Below the pieces are notes generated by a model, which made no database searches, was not told the DNA's origin, and was given only the letters and a program-made list of their open reading frames with translations. A program made the translations under genes and the position numbers. Below are positions 50,201 through 62,200 of a DNA stretch of 64,000 nucleotides, in pieces. The DNA lies in contig NC_051100.1 in assembly GCF_901709675.1 (NCBI RefSeq), positions 11,132,786 through 11,196,785 on the forward strand, written 5' to 3'. The first letter of the stretch is position 1, and the number at the start of each line of letters is the position of its first letter. The DNA is from Syngnathus acus. Lineage: Eukaryota; Chordata; Actinopteri; Syngnathiformes; Syngnathidae.

Positions 50201-53200
50201 TTGACTTTAAACCGGATGAGAGAAGTGGAGATTTGGTAGGGGAAAGATTTCTGGCAAACGACGACTGCAACTGAGGATTCATCTCAGCGGGCACAGTCTT
50301 GCGTGGGGACAGAATAGCAGCAGTTGACCTGGACACCTCAGGCAGCTTTTTAAACTGGGGCTCTGGTAGTACATTGATAACAGAATACACAGGGACCGTC
50401 ACTGTGCTGGATGTTCCAGCCGTGGTGGCTTTAGGAGGGGACCTTAGTGAGTTGTAAAGGGAACTGGATGCGGAGGATCTGATGGACTGATATGAGGACG
50501 ATGCAGAGGAGGACAATGACTTTAAGGTGCCATACCCAGCTGAGCAAGAATTGAATGTTTTTTCAACCTCATCAAATGCTGCGTTGACGCTTGTCGTGGC
50601 GGCATTAGTGGTTGCTTGTATTCTTTCCTGGAGACTGCTGGCGAGGAGAGAGGTTGGGGAGGGGGAGTGGTACTGCGCTGGTGACGCTGTTCCATTGATC
50701 AGAGCTGCAGCACTTGGTGTGCTGTTGGATTTGAGTGGTGACGACACTGAGGAGAAGAGGTTCCTCGCGGGGCCTGACACGTCTGAGGGAAAGGAACGGA
50801 CAGAGGAGAGGCCGGGGACTGTTTTGATCGGTGAGGACGATGATACCGTTGTACCAGTGGAACCCCCCACAACGGTCTTGTATGACAGAGGGGAACTGAA
50901 CATACTAAGGCATGATTTGGGAGATGTTGGAGGTGTCATGGCTATTGATGTCCTCTCAAGAAGAGGACTTCCTCCTGTAGAGGAAGTCCTGGCTGACGAT
51001 GCTGCAAAACCTTTCATTGAGGAACTGTCTGAAGCACTTTTTGCAGGTGACGCCAGGGGACTGTGGGCAACCTGGCCTGGGTACTGAGCATGTTGGACTA
51101 CCGTTTTTATGGGTGAGGAGATGGTTCTGTACGATCGGATGGGAGAGGCCATGTCACTAACTGACTTAACAGAAGAGGCAGGGGATCCGGGAATGTTTGT
51201 CTTAATGGGAGAGGCCGAGTTGATGGACCAGACAGACTTTAGTGGAGAGGCAGAAGGTGTGTTGGACGAGGAGCTGGAGAGGGAGCCAAACCCAGACTTG
51301 GCTTGACCAGGGACGGCGACAGGAACAGGCGGCCACGCCTGATAAGATCTCGTTGAAAAGACCGGTTTGTGAGGGTAGCCAGAAGGCTGTGTTCTTTGCG
51401 GACTTCGATCGGATGTTTCTTCAATAATTCAAAAAAAAAAGAAAAAAAAAAGGAGGCAACAGAAAGCAGAAGGTAAAATAATTGAAAAAGAAAACATAAA
51501 AAAAGGAGAAATTCAGTCAGAAACAGCATCACTTACGAGTAGCAAGACAAAATGTACTTGTAGATTACAGAAGGTCCCTTTTACACACTCAGGATGACGT
51601 GAAAAGTGAACATCTCAAAATAAAAATACATGACAAAATGCGTGTGTGTGGGGGAGGGACAAAAATGCATGATGTGGTCGAACAAAACAACTGAAAAGTA
51701 CATTTCCATTGCCTTTTGATGTGCTTAATGAGCTTGTTTGACTTGTTGAGACTAGCGTGCCTTTTACTCTCCATTTTTTCTTGACATGCAATTCCTTACA
51801 TTTCATTTATTTTCAATGCCAGAGAATGACCCCACAAGTAAAAAAAAAAAAGCATTACAATATCCACGTGTTTGGCCACAACTTAGGTTTAAGAATGAGG
51901 ATGCACTTTACAACAACGAAACTGTAAATTGGAAGTTAAATGAGCACCGATTTGTTAGTTTTCTGCTATTTTGTGACAGCCACTGAATGACTTTGAAAAT
52001 CTTGAAATTAAATCCAAAATGTTGAAGATGGAGCAGGCAAGAATAATGAGAACAATGCACCTAAATGATATCAACATTAAACTGTAAAGTGCAACCTGTA
52101 AAGTATTCTCAGCCATACAGTCACAAAGCCAATAAGAAGACAACAATGGCCACCGAATGAATAAAAACAAAATAAATTCAACATGTTCATACAATGCAAA
52201 TAAAACAACACATTTGGTCCAAATAAATCAACGAATGACATGTATAATGTTGACCTGCCGAAAAGTGGCACAAAATGCAGTAGCCAAGCTTGACACACAT
52301 TAAAACCATGCAGGTCGGATGACCATGTTTGTTGAGCTGGGAGAAGAAATGATTCATGAGCAAAACTCCCTCTGGATACATGTAAGCAACAGCAAGACTA
52401 CAATAAAGGGACCTTCACACAGTTCAAGTGATTGTGTTAATTATGTGGAAAATCTATTGATTTGTTTTTGTCATGCAAGTTATTAAAATAAAAAGGCAAC
52501 TCACTGGCCGCAGGGTCGGTCAAATAGCTGTAGCGCTTACGCAAAGCTAAGGAGGCAAAGGTATGGCGTCGTTCTGGCCTTTCATTCTGAAACAAAAACA
52601 AAAGATGTTTCATCGTAAAAATATGCTCATGGGGTTATGTTTACTTAAATAATGTTAAGTCATTAATTTAGTTGGAAAATGACCTGTTTCGGGCGAGTCA
52701 CCATTGTTGCAACCACTTTGTCTTTTTATTCTTTAACGTCGAGGGCTCATGACAGTATTTATCAAATCCATAAATTGCAAGAGTTACTATTATTTGTCAG
52801 TGTTAGTGAAAAGATTCCACTTTATAAAGATTAAAGTATTGGACGAAAAAAATGGGATCATCTTATAGTTGTTGAGCGTGTCTATGCAAAGGGGGACAAG
52901 TGGTGAGAAGGCACTAAATCAAAAATAATTTGACTGAAATAAGTACCATTCATGCGGCAAGCATTTTTACTCCGTACAAGCCAACAGAGGGACACAGAAA
53001 AAAAACAGAAGCAGCTGTTTGTGTGTTGATGAAGAGACTATTTACCTCATCGTCGGGATCGGACTCCATTTCCTGTGGGATTCCCAAGATGCATTGCGGC
53101 AGGAGCAGGGGGAGAGAGATGACAAAATGGAGAGCGGCGATATTGTCGTGAGATGAAGATGATGACAAATGGAGCAGCAAAACAAGGAAAACAGAAAACA

Positions 53201-56200
53201 TCAGGGGGAAAACCTGCTTGCATCATCATCATGATGAGAAGAGTAAAACATAGCAGGCAAAAAAACAACAAAGAGCTGGCTGGGCAGCAGCAGAGCAGAG
53301 CAGAGCAGAGCAGAGCGCAATAGCGACAGAGATATACTTTGTGGGGTCTTGTGACTGGCTTCATATGCGTGATAAAAAAAACACGCAAATAGGCAGTCAG
53401 CTGCGAAACCCAATGAGCGAGAGATTGAGTACCGTGTGGGTGAGGTGACATGAGGCAAAAAGGGGGACGGCGTGTGCTTAGGGACACTTGATGACTTGAT
53501 GCCTACCTTTTTGTGAGTCGGCAGTGTGATGTTCAGATTGCAAATGGCAGTCTGCGGAAGACCTTTGGAGTTTTTGGGTTCTTTCAGGAACGACAGGCGG
53601 CCACAGGGCTCCTGACCCATATCTCGGGTCTGTAGAAGAAACACAAAATGTAATTCACTCCTTGGTTGCAGAAGAGTTTTAATTTTGTAATTGAATTTCT
53701 ACTAGCTCTGATTGACAATTTTACCGGATTTTTTTGTCCACAGTAGAAAAAAAGAATCAATTTTGGAGGAAGAACTTGTTTTGATGAAAATGACATGAAT
53801 AATAATTTTGAAAAAACGACAACAAAAAACTCGTACCTTCACATTGAATGGAAGTCTGTTCTCCTTGAAAGAGTAAAAATTAAATACAAGCTGCTGTCCA
53901 CTTTTGGTCAGCGGAGACAAGTTGCCATAGCAGTCCACATGGATAGGCTTCCCCTCCAGAACCTGAACCAGGACGATGACATGTTGACACCTCTTAATAA
54001 TCAAATCAGATTTGGGGCCACTCAAGTCGGGTCAAATTTGGGGAAGTCCCACCTCAATGTCTTTACTGCGGGCCACCTCCTCAAAGTTCTCCTGCTGCTC
54101 GAGAGTCTTGTCCACTTTGTCGTCCGTCATGCAGAAGCAGCGGAGGCGCGCCTCCACCGGGTCATTCATTTTGGCAAACACCACAAATTTGGCCAGGTAC
54201 GGCACGCAGATCAGCTCCCGGTATAACTGAGACGCCAGACCCACCGTCTCAGGAATCTGGTGACAGTCTGCGAGCCAGAACCTGGGAGGAGAGAGAATAT
54301 GTTACACAATATGAAGAATAGTGGATCTGATGGTCTCACAAATTGATTGTGTCGTACCTGGCCGACACATTTGTGGTAAAGGAGACGCAATCGGTCACGA
54401 AGGAAAGCGGCGTGGTCCCTGTGATGTCTTCCCACTGGGCGGGGGACGTCCCTCCTGTGCAAGGCAAAGAACATGAGTGCTCGCTCTCTTTAGGTCTAAT
54501 CATGTCAAGATGGCCGTGCCTGTAATGCTGCAGAGCAAACGCAGGCAAGGCGTCGCGTCGCCGCGGTGGCCGGTGGGGTGGCCTTCCGCCTGGCGGGGCG
54601 GGACGGGGATGGTCATGGTGATTGGCTTGTGGAACTTCCTCCTCCTGGGCTCCACGGTGACAATTGGGCTGAAGGTGGCTCGGTTCCCTAGGACCGCTCT
54701 CACCATGTCATCGGGAAGAGGCTGAGCCTAAAAGGGAGGCGGGGAATGGGTCATACCTTGACTTCTGAGTTGGGCTCAACTACCCAAGTCGTAGGTCTGT
54801 GATGATGTCATACGAACCTGCAAGCCGACACGGATCTTCTTGGTGAGCGCCCCCTGCGGGAAGGAGGCCTGAACCATGGGCACAGTGCTACTGGACAGGA
54901 CGCCGCCGTCAGGACCCATGTGGTTGGATTCCTGCTTGATTCTCGACACCACGGCAAAATACTGAGGGAAGTCTCGGCTCACGATGCGGCAGATGCGCTT
55001 CTTCTCCAATTCGGCAGGGCTATCCAATTCTGCAACATGACCATCGGGAGCTGAGATGAGGGAACAGCTTGAGCAGCGACATATGACTACGTAGTTATGT
55101 GGCACAAGAAGGAACACTCAGTCACGCTGTACTTTCTGGTTTTAACGTGGACGCTCTCATAGTAGCGTCCCTTTACCTTCGTCCATGCCGGTCAGCAGCT
55201 CCGTAAGTTCCTCTGGCGTGGACTCAAACTGGTGCTCCCGCCACGTGTCGCCGTTGTCACTCCTCAACACAATCAGTTCTCGTTCCTTCCCCCGCATGGA
55301 GCCGAAATGAGGGATCTCCACAATCACGGGACTAGTGAGCACAAGGTCCAAATTTTAGGCTGCTTGTCCTCAAGGTTAGCGATGTCACATTTTTAAAAGC
55401 CAGCTTTTGAGCACGTATTTTCTCCAGTCGTAACAATAACAATGAAGCCTACCCAAGGAACTGAGCCCCGGCCGGGCCGACCTCCACGAGTCTGCTGACC
55501 AGGCCTTCCCCTTCCACCATGGGCGGCGGGTAGGCCAGTTTATGCCTCTTGGCCAGGCGACAGGTGATGCGAGTGGGCGCCGTGCACTTCCTGGGCGGGA
55601 TGATGATGCGCATGCCGTTATGGCGGCTGCCCCTCATGGACCCGCCGCGCGCATCCACCATGAAGCTGACCAGGAACCTGCGGGACAACCGAGAAGAGCT
55701 GTAAGAGGCTGAGGAAGAAGACACCCGGGCAAAGACGGACACAAGCCATGGACAAAAAAGTGAGGACCATCCCCCATGCTGTGATCACTGGACACCCAAA
55801 CACGGAACGGAAACCAGAGAAGAAGATAATGGAAAAGCGCCAGACGCGACAAAAGAAAGGTGCTTTGAGTTCCGAGAGCTGGCTCACGCCTCAAATTGAG
55901 AGGAAACTAAAGAGCGATGGCGTTTCATTCAGTTTGGAGGCAAGAGGTGAGATTGACGCCAGTGTTTCGGATCCTCGAAAGCAGCCATCAGTGATCAAAT
56001 ATTCACACACCTGCACATGTACAGCCACTGTTTGACTCCTTGTCAGAACATAGCACAATGTGCAAAAGTATTAAAACAAACAAAAGGACGTTCATTGAAA
56101 TTTCAGTTAAGATCATGTGTAAAAGTTTGAGTGCAGTTGAAGATTCAATCAGGAATTTCACCTGAAAGCTCCACATGCCAAATGTTTTGTGAGTTGTCTG

Positions 56201-59200
56201 TCCTGTCGGCAAGATGACGGATACGTGGAGAAATGAGTCAAGTACAGTAATCCCCCGCTTTATCACAGTGTGCTTACAATTTATTTTAGGTGTTTACGTG
56301 ACTTTAAAAAGTGTGCAAAGCGGGTATTTTGAAACTGCAGAAAATTCTTTCTTAGTGTTCACAGATTTACAAATGCTTCTGGAATGGGGGATCACTGTAT
56401 AAATTCTTCCTGTGAGGTTTTTTTTTCTGTAAATGCAGTATAAGATTATTGGTGTACTCTGTAAGAGAAAATCAAGTACACAAAGATGACACGCGTGTAC
56501 TAAGAAATGCAAATGAAACACCACAGCACACGGATGAGTGGGAGGAAAAAGGGAATGTCGGGAAAGGCAGCGGTGAATAAGTGAGTGACATCACTGAGGG
56601 GGCGGGGGAAGAGGGGGGGAGTCACGAGTTACAGAGCAGCCAGCTCAGTCTTCACCTGGAGTCATACTGAGGGAGCGGGGAGGAGAAGCTGTAAAATAAA
56701 CACATGGAGACAATGCAGGGGGAGGCAGAAGCCCCGAAACCTCGTTTTAGTATCAAGGCTGACAACCGCTGTCGGGATCTATGGTGACAAAACACAAACA
56801 CGCCACCGGGACGGAAAGCAGAACACAATGACTGGGAGTCGACGCTCTTACCCAGAGTGGATGGGGCTGGACGCCATGTTGTGGCCGTGGTCCACCGTGT
56901 CCGGGGTCCAGCTGTAGCGTCGCAGGCACTCATGGTTGTATTCGTGGGTCACGGCCAGGTGCTGCAAACAGAGAGGTAGGGGCGAGTGAGCAGAGCGGAC
57001 GACGAAGACGGGGGAGTCGGTGTGAAGAACGTGAGGAAGAAGAATATTGTTGAAAAGTTCTTTGATTTCAGTGGTTCAGTTCAAAAAGGCAAGTGAGGCC
57101 AATTGCTACATTCAAAATAATTGTGTTTCTTCCTTCTACTTTTTAGTTTCATTGGTTCTTTGAAAAACTTTGTGCAGTGAATATTTTTGAGTTTCACTAT
57201 TTGAATTGCAAAACTGCAAAAAAAACAATATTCCAATTCATTCAGATGCATCAGCACATGATGATAATGTGTGTGACAGAAACAAGCATGGGTGAGCGAA
57301 GAATGAACGTGGGAGACCTGGAAATAATGACGTGAACTTATTATTATTTTGATACCTTATTTAGTGGGTCGACCAGGTAGGAAATGTCTTTACAGACACT
57401 CTGAAGCTTCAGGAAGAAGGAAGAGTCAAGAGTTGCACTTTATCACAAACTATGTTTGCTTTACAATGAAAATGACACTGGGTTTACAATCAAACCACAC
57501 AAAATAACACTTTGTGTATTAGATGTGATTGGACTAGCGTTGATTAAATGACTTTCAAGCTTATCTTGTAAAGGTGATAAATCATGTTGAGTTTATGTTT
57601 TGGCTGTGTATAGTTTGGGCTCTTGGGTGATGTCATCTCTTAACTAGCAAGCTACATCGCTGCCACTGTTTATAATTTGAGAGGTTTACAGTTTCTGGTT
57701 TAGCTCCTGACCACCAAAAGAACAGTGGCATGGGGAGGGAGCCCTGCAGTGTGCCCTGAGATTTTCCAAAATAACAGACGGGATAGGAGATGATGCGCTA
57801 TTCTTGTGTTAGCATAAAGTCCAAATTCTAAGTGCTACATACATCCTCTGCAGCTGAACAATAGGCAAAACTAAGCGGAATATATAGAATTGTTTGCTTT
57901 ACCGTGTCCTTGGTGGGGGCCAAGATCTCCTCGATCATCATGCTGTCCCGGGCGAAGGAGCTCCGGTTGAGGGTGTTGGACCTATCCGAACTGAAGGAGC
58001 GGAGGCTAAATGTTACCACCCAAGCCAGCGCCGTGGGGCAACAATAAGCGACCGGCATCAGGGAAACACAACACAGGACAAAAAGCAAGGAATTACGTTA
58101 TTGCATGCAACCTCCAGGGAACATGTTTTTGGTTTTCATCTAAATGGACGGAGAGTGTCCAGAATGGTAAATTAGAAGGAGGCGAAAAGGGAGATGAGAT
58201 TCTGGAGAGGCAGGTTATTCAGGGATGGAAATACTACAACTACTACAACTACCACTACTACTACTACAACTACTACAAGGGCTGCATGATATTGGAAAAA
58301 CACGTGATAGATATTGCCATATTGACGTCATTGCGAACTAAGGAAAGGACATTTTTATCATCTAATGAAATATTTTTCTTTCATGCGGCAAAATTAGTAT
58401 TCTAATTCTGCAGGCACAACATTTAGTGTTCGCTTTAGCCACTTTGAGTCAGTCCCACACTGCTTTTCTGCCGTATGGTGTACCACAGGGTTCAACTTTA
58501 GGGCCCCTGCTGTTTTATTTCCTGCCCCTGGATTCCATTTTAAGGAAGAATGGCATTTCCTTTCACTGCTATGCAGACAACAGTCAAATGTATGTCCCAT
58601 TAAGCAAAAAGGACACTTTCTCCCAAAGGCTACTTTGTCCTGTATGGGGGAAATCAAATTCTGGATGGCACCAAACGTCTTCAAACTTTTACAGAAAGAA
58701 CAGAGGTTACAGTGTTTGGTCCCAGTGGTCCTTGTAAATCTCACCCTGCTGGGCCTCAGTCTGAAATGTGGGTATCGATTTGGACAGTAAAGTGACAGTG
58801 AATAAATACCACGGCTTTGTTTTAAAACATAAGACCATAGAGAGTTTTATGTGTCTCAAAAGACAAACAACGCAGCCGGTCATTTGTGACAGGGGTCCGG
58901 GGGGGGAGGAAAATGCAGAGCTCAGCATGTCGAGCGGGGGCGCAGTTGGGCACAGAGAAGAGCTTTTCTTCACGGCCGCGTTACCCAGCAACTCTGAGCT
59001 GCCTAAATGGACACAGTGGCAATTCCCAGTTGGAAGTCTCCCGAGCCAACATCCGTTCAAAGGGTCGTCCTTCCTTTCAAGTGGTTCAATCTGTATCCAG
59101 AGTGTCACATCACCTGCCTCTCTCCCGCTTCCGTCCGTTTCTTTCTACAGAACGAGGCTGCGTTCATTCAGCAGCCAGTCCCAACACTTTTCCGTCCTCA

Positions 59201-62200
59201 AGCATCTCTCCTTCCAACCTTTTTGCATTCATCTTGCCACTAACCAATCTGTCTCCTTTCCTCCCTTGAAGCTTCACTGAACAATTTCCTGCCAACTTGA
59301 CAAATCACAAGCCATTCTTTATGAAGCTACTTGTGAACGACAATGGGCATCGGATGAGTTATGTTAACATCGGTGCGGAATATTGAACCAAAAATCCAGA
59401 GTCCTCCTGGTGACTGCCGCGGCATATTCACTGATTTATGACCCGTGCAACTTGCGACTTTGTTTACAGCTTGGCTGCCTTTCAACAAGGTCCCCTCTGT
59501 TTCTCTTTCAGACACTATTTCACTAGTCGCCACACTCTATTACAGTATGTCTAGCAAAACTGCCGGTGTCAAAGTCACGTAAGAAAAGGCAAAGAAAGGC
59601 CATCGATTTCGACACCATGATAATCGTAATCCGGCTCTACGGGGGCGAGAGGAAAGTTAATGGGATTGGAAAAGCTTTAGCTAGCCTGCTACACTGCCGC
59701 TAAGCTGCTAACAGATGGTAGCTACAAGTCAAACTGCATCGAAAAGCGACTGAGTGCCCCGACCAGAGCCGCAAAAAAACCCAAAAAACCTGAAACAATT
59801 CCTGCCCTTAACTTGTGTCCCTGGAAGTTGCCGCTTGAAAGAAAGCCACGTCAACATTATAGGATGAGTGTGCAAAACTCAAAAAGGTTCGGGTAAAACA
59901 GTTAATGCAGCTTTTTTTTCCAGTACGGATGATGAATCAGGTAAACAAGTGAGGGGGAATAAGGTCATCACAACATTGCAAAATAGGGACAAAACTACCA
60001 CAAACAAACACCGGGGGACACGGGAGGGAAGCTCTCAGTTTGCGTTAAGGGGATTTGTGTGAGTTTAGGAGAGGGTGATACGGGACGCCATTCACAACTA
60101 AAGACTCCTACAACAAGATTCTCGTCTTACCTGATTCTAGGGCTAGAGCGAAAGTTGGTGCAGGGGAAAGAAAAGATAGCAGAATGTCAAGCAAAGTCGG
60201 AGAAACCTAAATGTGTGTTGTCAGTGTGGAAGGCACAGAAAGGAAAAAGAAGTTCTTCATACTTTAGTCAATCAATTCAACAACAGAACACGTAAGGCAG
60301 ATGGATTTATCATGAAGTTTACATTTTAACAAAATGAAATTGAGGTAGGCCTGCACAATCTGACAAAATCACAATGGTATGAAAAATAGTGGTAACCTTA
60401 GAGCCACACAGTGATAATTAGGGGTATTTTTCTTTTTTGCGCATGTGATCATCAACACCAATTTTAGCCGGCACGAAATGATTTTACAACTAATGAGGCT
60501 GTTGCCAAACACAATCATGATGCAGTGCAGTTGCGCATCACAGCATATGCACTGCATCTCATTACTGTGCAGGTGTACCAAATCCTGTGGCCCGTCTCAG
60601 AACTATTTCCAGTTGCGCCCCCAGAGCCTTGTTTACACGAAAAAACGTGTTTTCCAAACTCAGATCTGTAATCCACTTCTTGCCCCGATTTGTTTTGATC
60701 ACTCTGACCATCCACAGTGTGTCAGTGGTGTTTTTCACTGCGGCGTTTCTTCTGATTTAGGATCGAGGAGCAGTCCACAGGAAACAGTATTCAGCTCATT
60801 TATTACTCTAATTGGGGCAACTTTAAAACTCCGCAATTGAATGAGGCCACGTAAATAAAATGCTGAATCATTTTATCGGTTCCGATCATAAGATGGCAAC
60901 TTTCCAACAATGTACCAGTGCACACTGTTGTTCCACCAGTTGTCATACATTTGCTATGTGCACCAAGCAGTGATGTAATGTTTTATCCATTCTTCTTCTC
61001 CTGCATTTTCATCTTAGCAAATGACAAATAGATGCCTACCTGGCCGAGCGGGCGCCGATGCTGAAGCCCATGTAGCCCTCCTGAGGGAGGGAGTCATCCC
61101 CCAACTCTTTGAGGTCCTGGGGCCGCAGGTACTTGTCCGTGTCGCAGGTTATGGCATCCTCACCTGACGGAGAGATGGCAATAGCGCCGTGAAATGTTTA
61201 AAGCAGAAAGGTAGTCCCTTATCATTTTTTAATCATACTGGAGGCCTCAGGACATTTATCTGCACCATTTATTGCTGAATGCATCTGCAGGGCCTACTGC
61301 AACTTTGTTCTTGTTTGATGTTAAAACACCCAAGACCATGCAATGGACAGTAAAACATTACAACATAAAAAAACACATATCAAATAGATAGATCCATTTA
61401 CATCCAGAGTCACTCTCTACCCTCTCCCTGACAGCGGAGTCACCAACAGCCCCAAGGCGCAAACGGCAAGGTGAGCAGAAAAGTGAAGCAACACCACATC
61501 GCACCTCGATCGGCGGACCGGTGAACGATGACACGCCGCTCCACGAAACGGGCGGCGCGGCTAGCGTGCTTGGCTTTCTCCCTCATAGCTGGATGGTGCT
61601 TGTGCACCGCGCAGCCCAGCAAACAGTGCGCTCGTTCACCGCAGCCCCTCCCCTCTCGCCTTCGCGAGTGCCGCACTACAATCGTACTCAAGTTCCGCTA
61701 GAGCACCACTCGTTGCGTTTCCGGTCTGATATTTCACAATAAAACCTAACAATAATAGTTATTTAACATTAGAAAAAAATGTTCAGACCATGAATTCACC
61801 GACACTTTAAAGAAGAACGCAAATGAAATTAGTTTAAGTTCATATTGAATTATTTTTGCCCGTTTGCGTCGACATACGTGTCGTCGTTGGGACGTTTTGG
61901 ATGATATACTACCGAAAAATGAAGTCACTTTTGCGGTCATGTGAGACATGTTAACGCGAGACGAACATTTTTGTGCCACTGTTCGTTTCGTACAATCTTT
62001 CAAGTCGAACGTCATTTTTTATTTTGTGGACTTTCGCTTCCTGTTGACTGGCTGCTATTGTCTTACTTAACTACCCACTGTCCAGTTCACAGAAACGACT
62101 TTCAAAAGACATTGTTTTTCCGCATCATTAGTCATTTTCTTCTCTTAACATGCAACGAAAAAATCTCAAATTTACACACCGTATTCAATAAACGTTGTGA

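Noticed and set aside
50527-51087. 186-codon plus-strand frame
   Set aside because: It is the reverse frame of the giant ank3 exon; Ser/Pro-rich coding often leaves the opposite strand open. The same applies to plus frames at 45419-45751, 46300-46800 and 48416-48721.
53289-53317. CRISPR-like short repeats
   Set aside because: Pentanucleotide tandem without spacers in a vertebrate intron.
58768-59280. 170-codon plus-strand frame
   Set aside because: Starts in the tail of the decayed LINE fragment and continues as non-similar sequence; no evidence of a gene.
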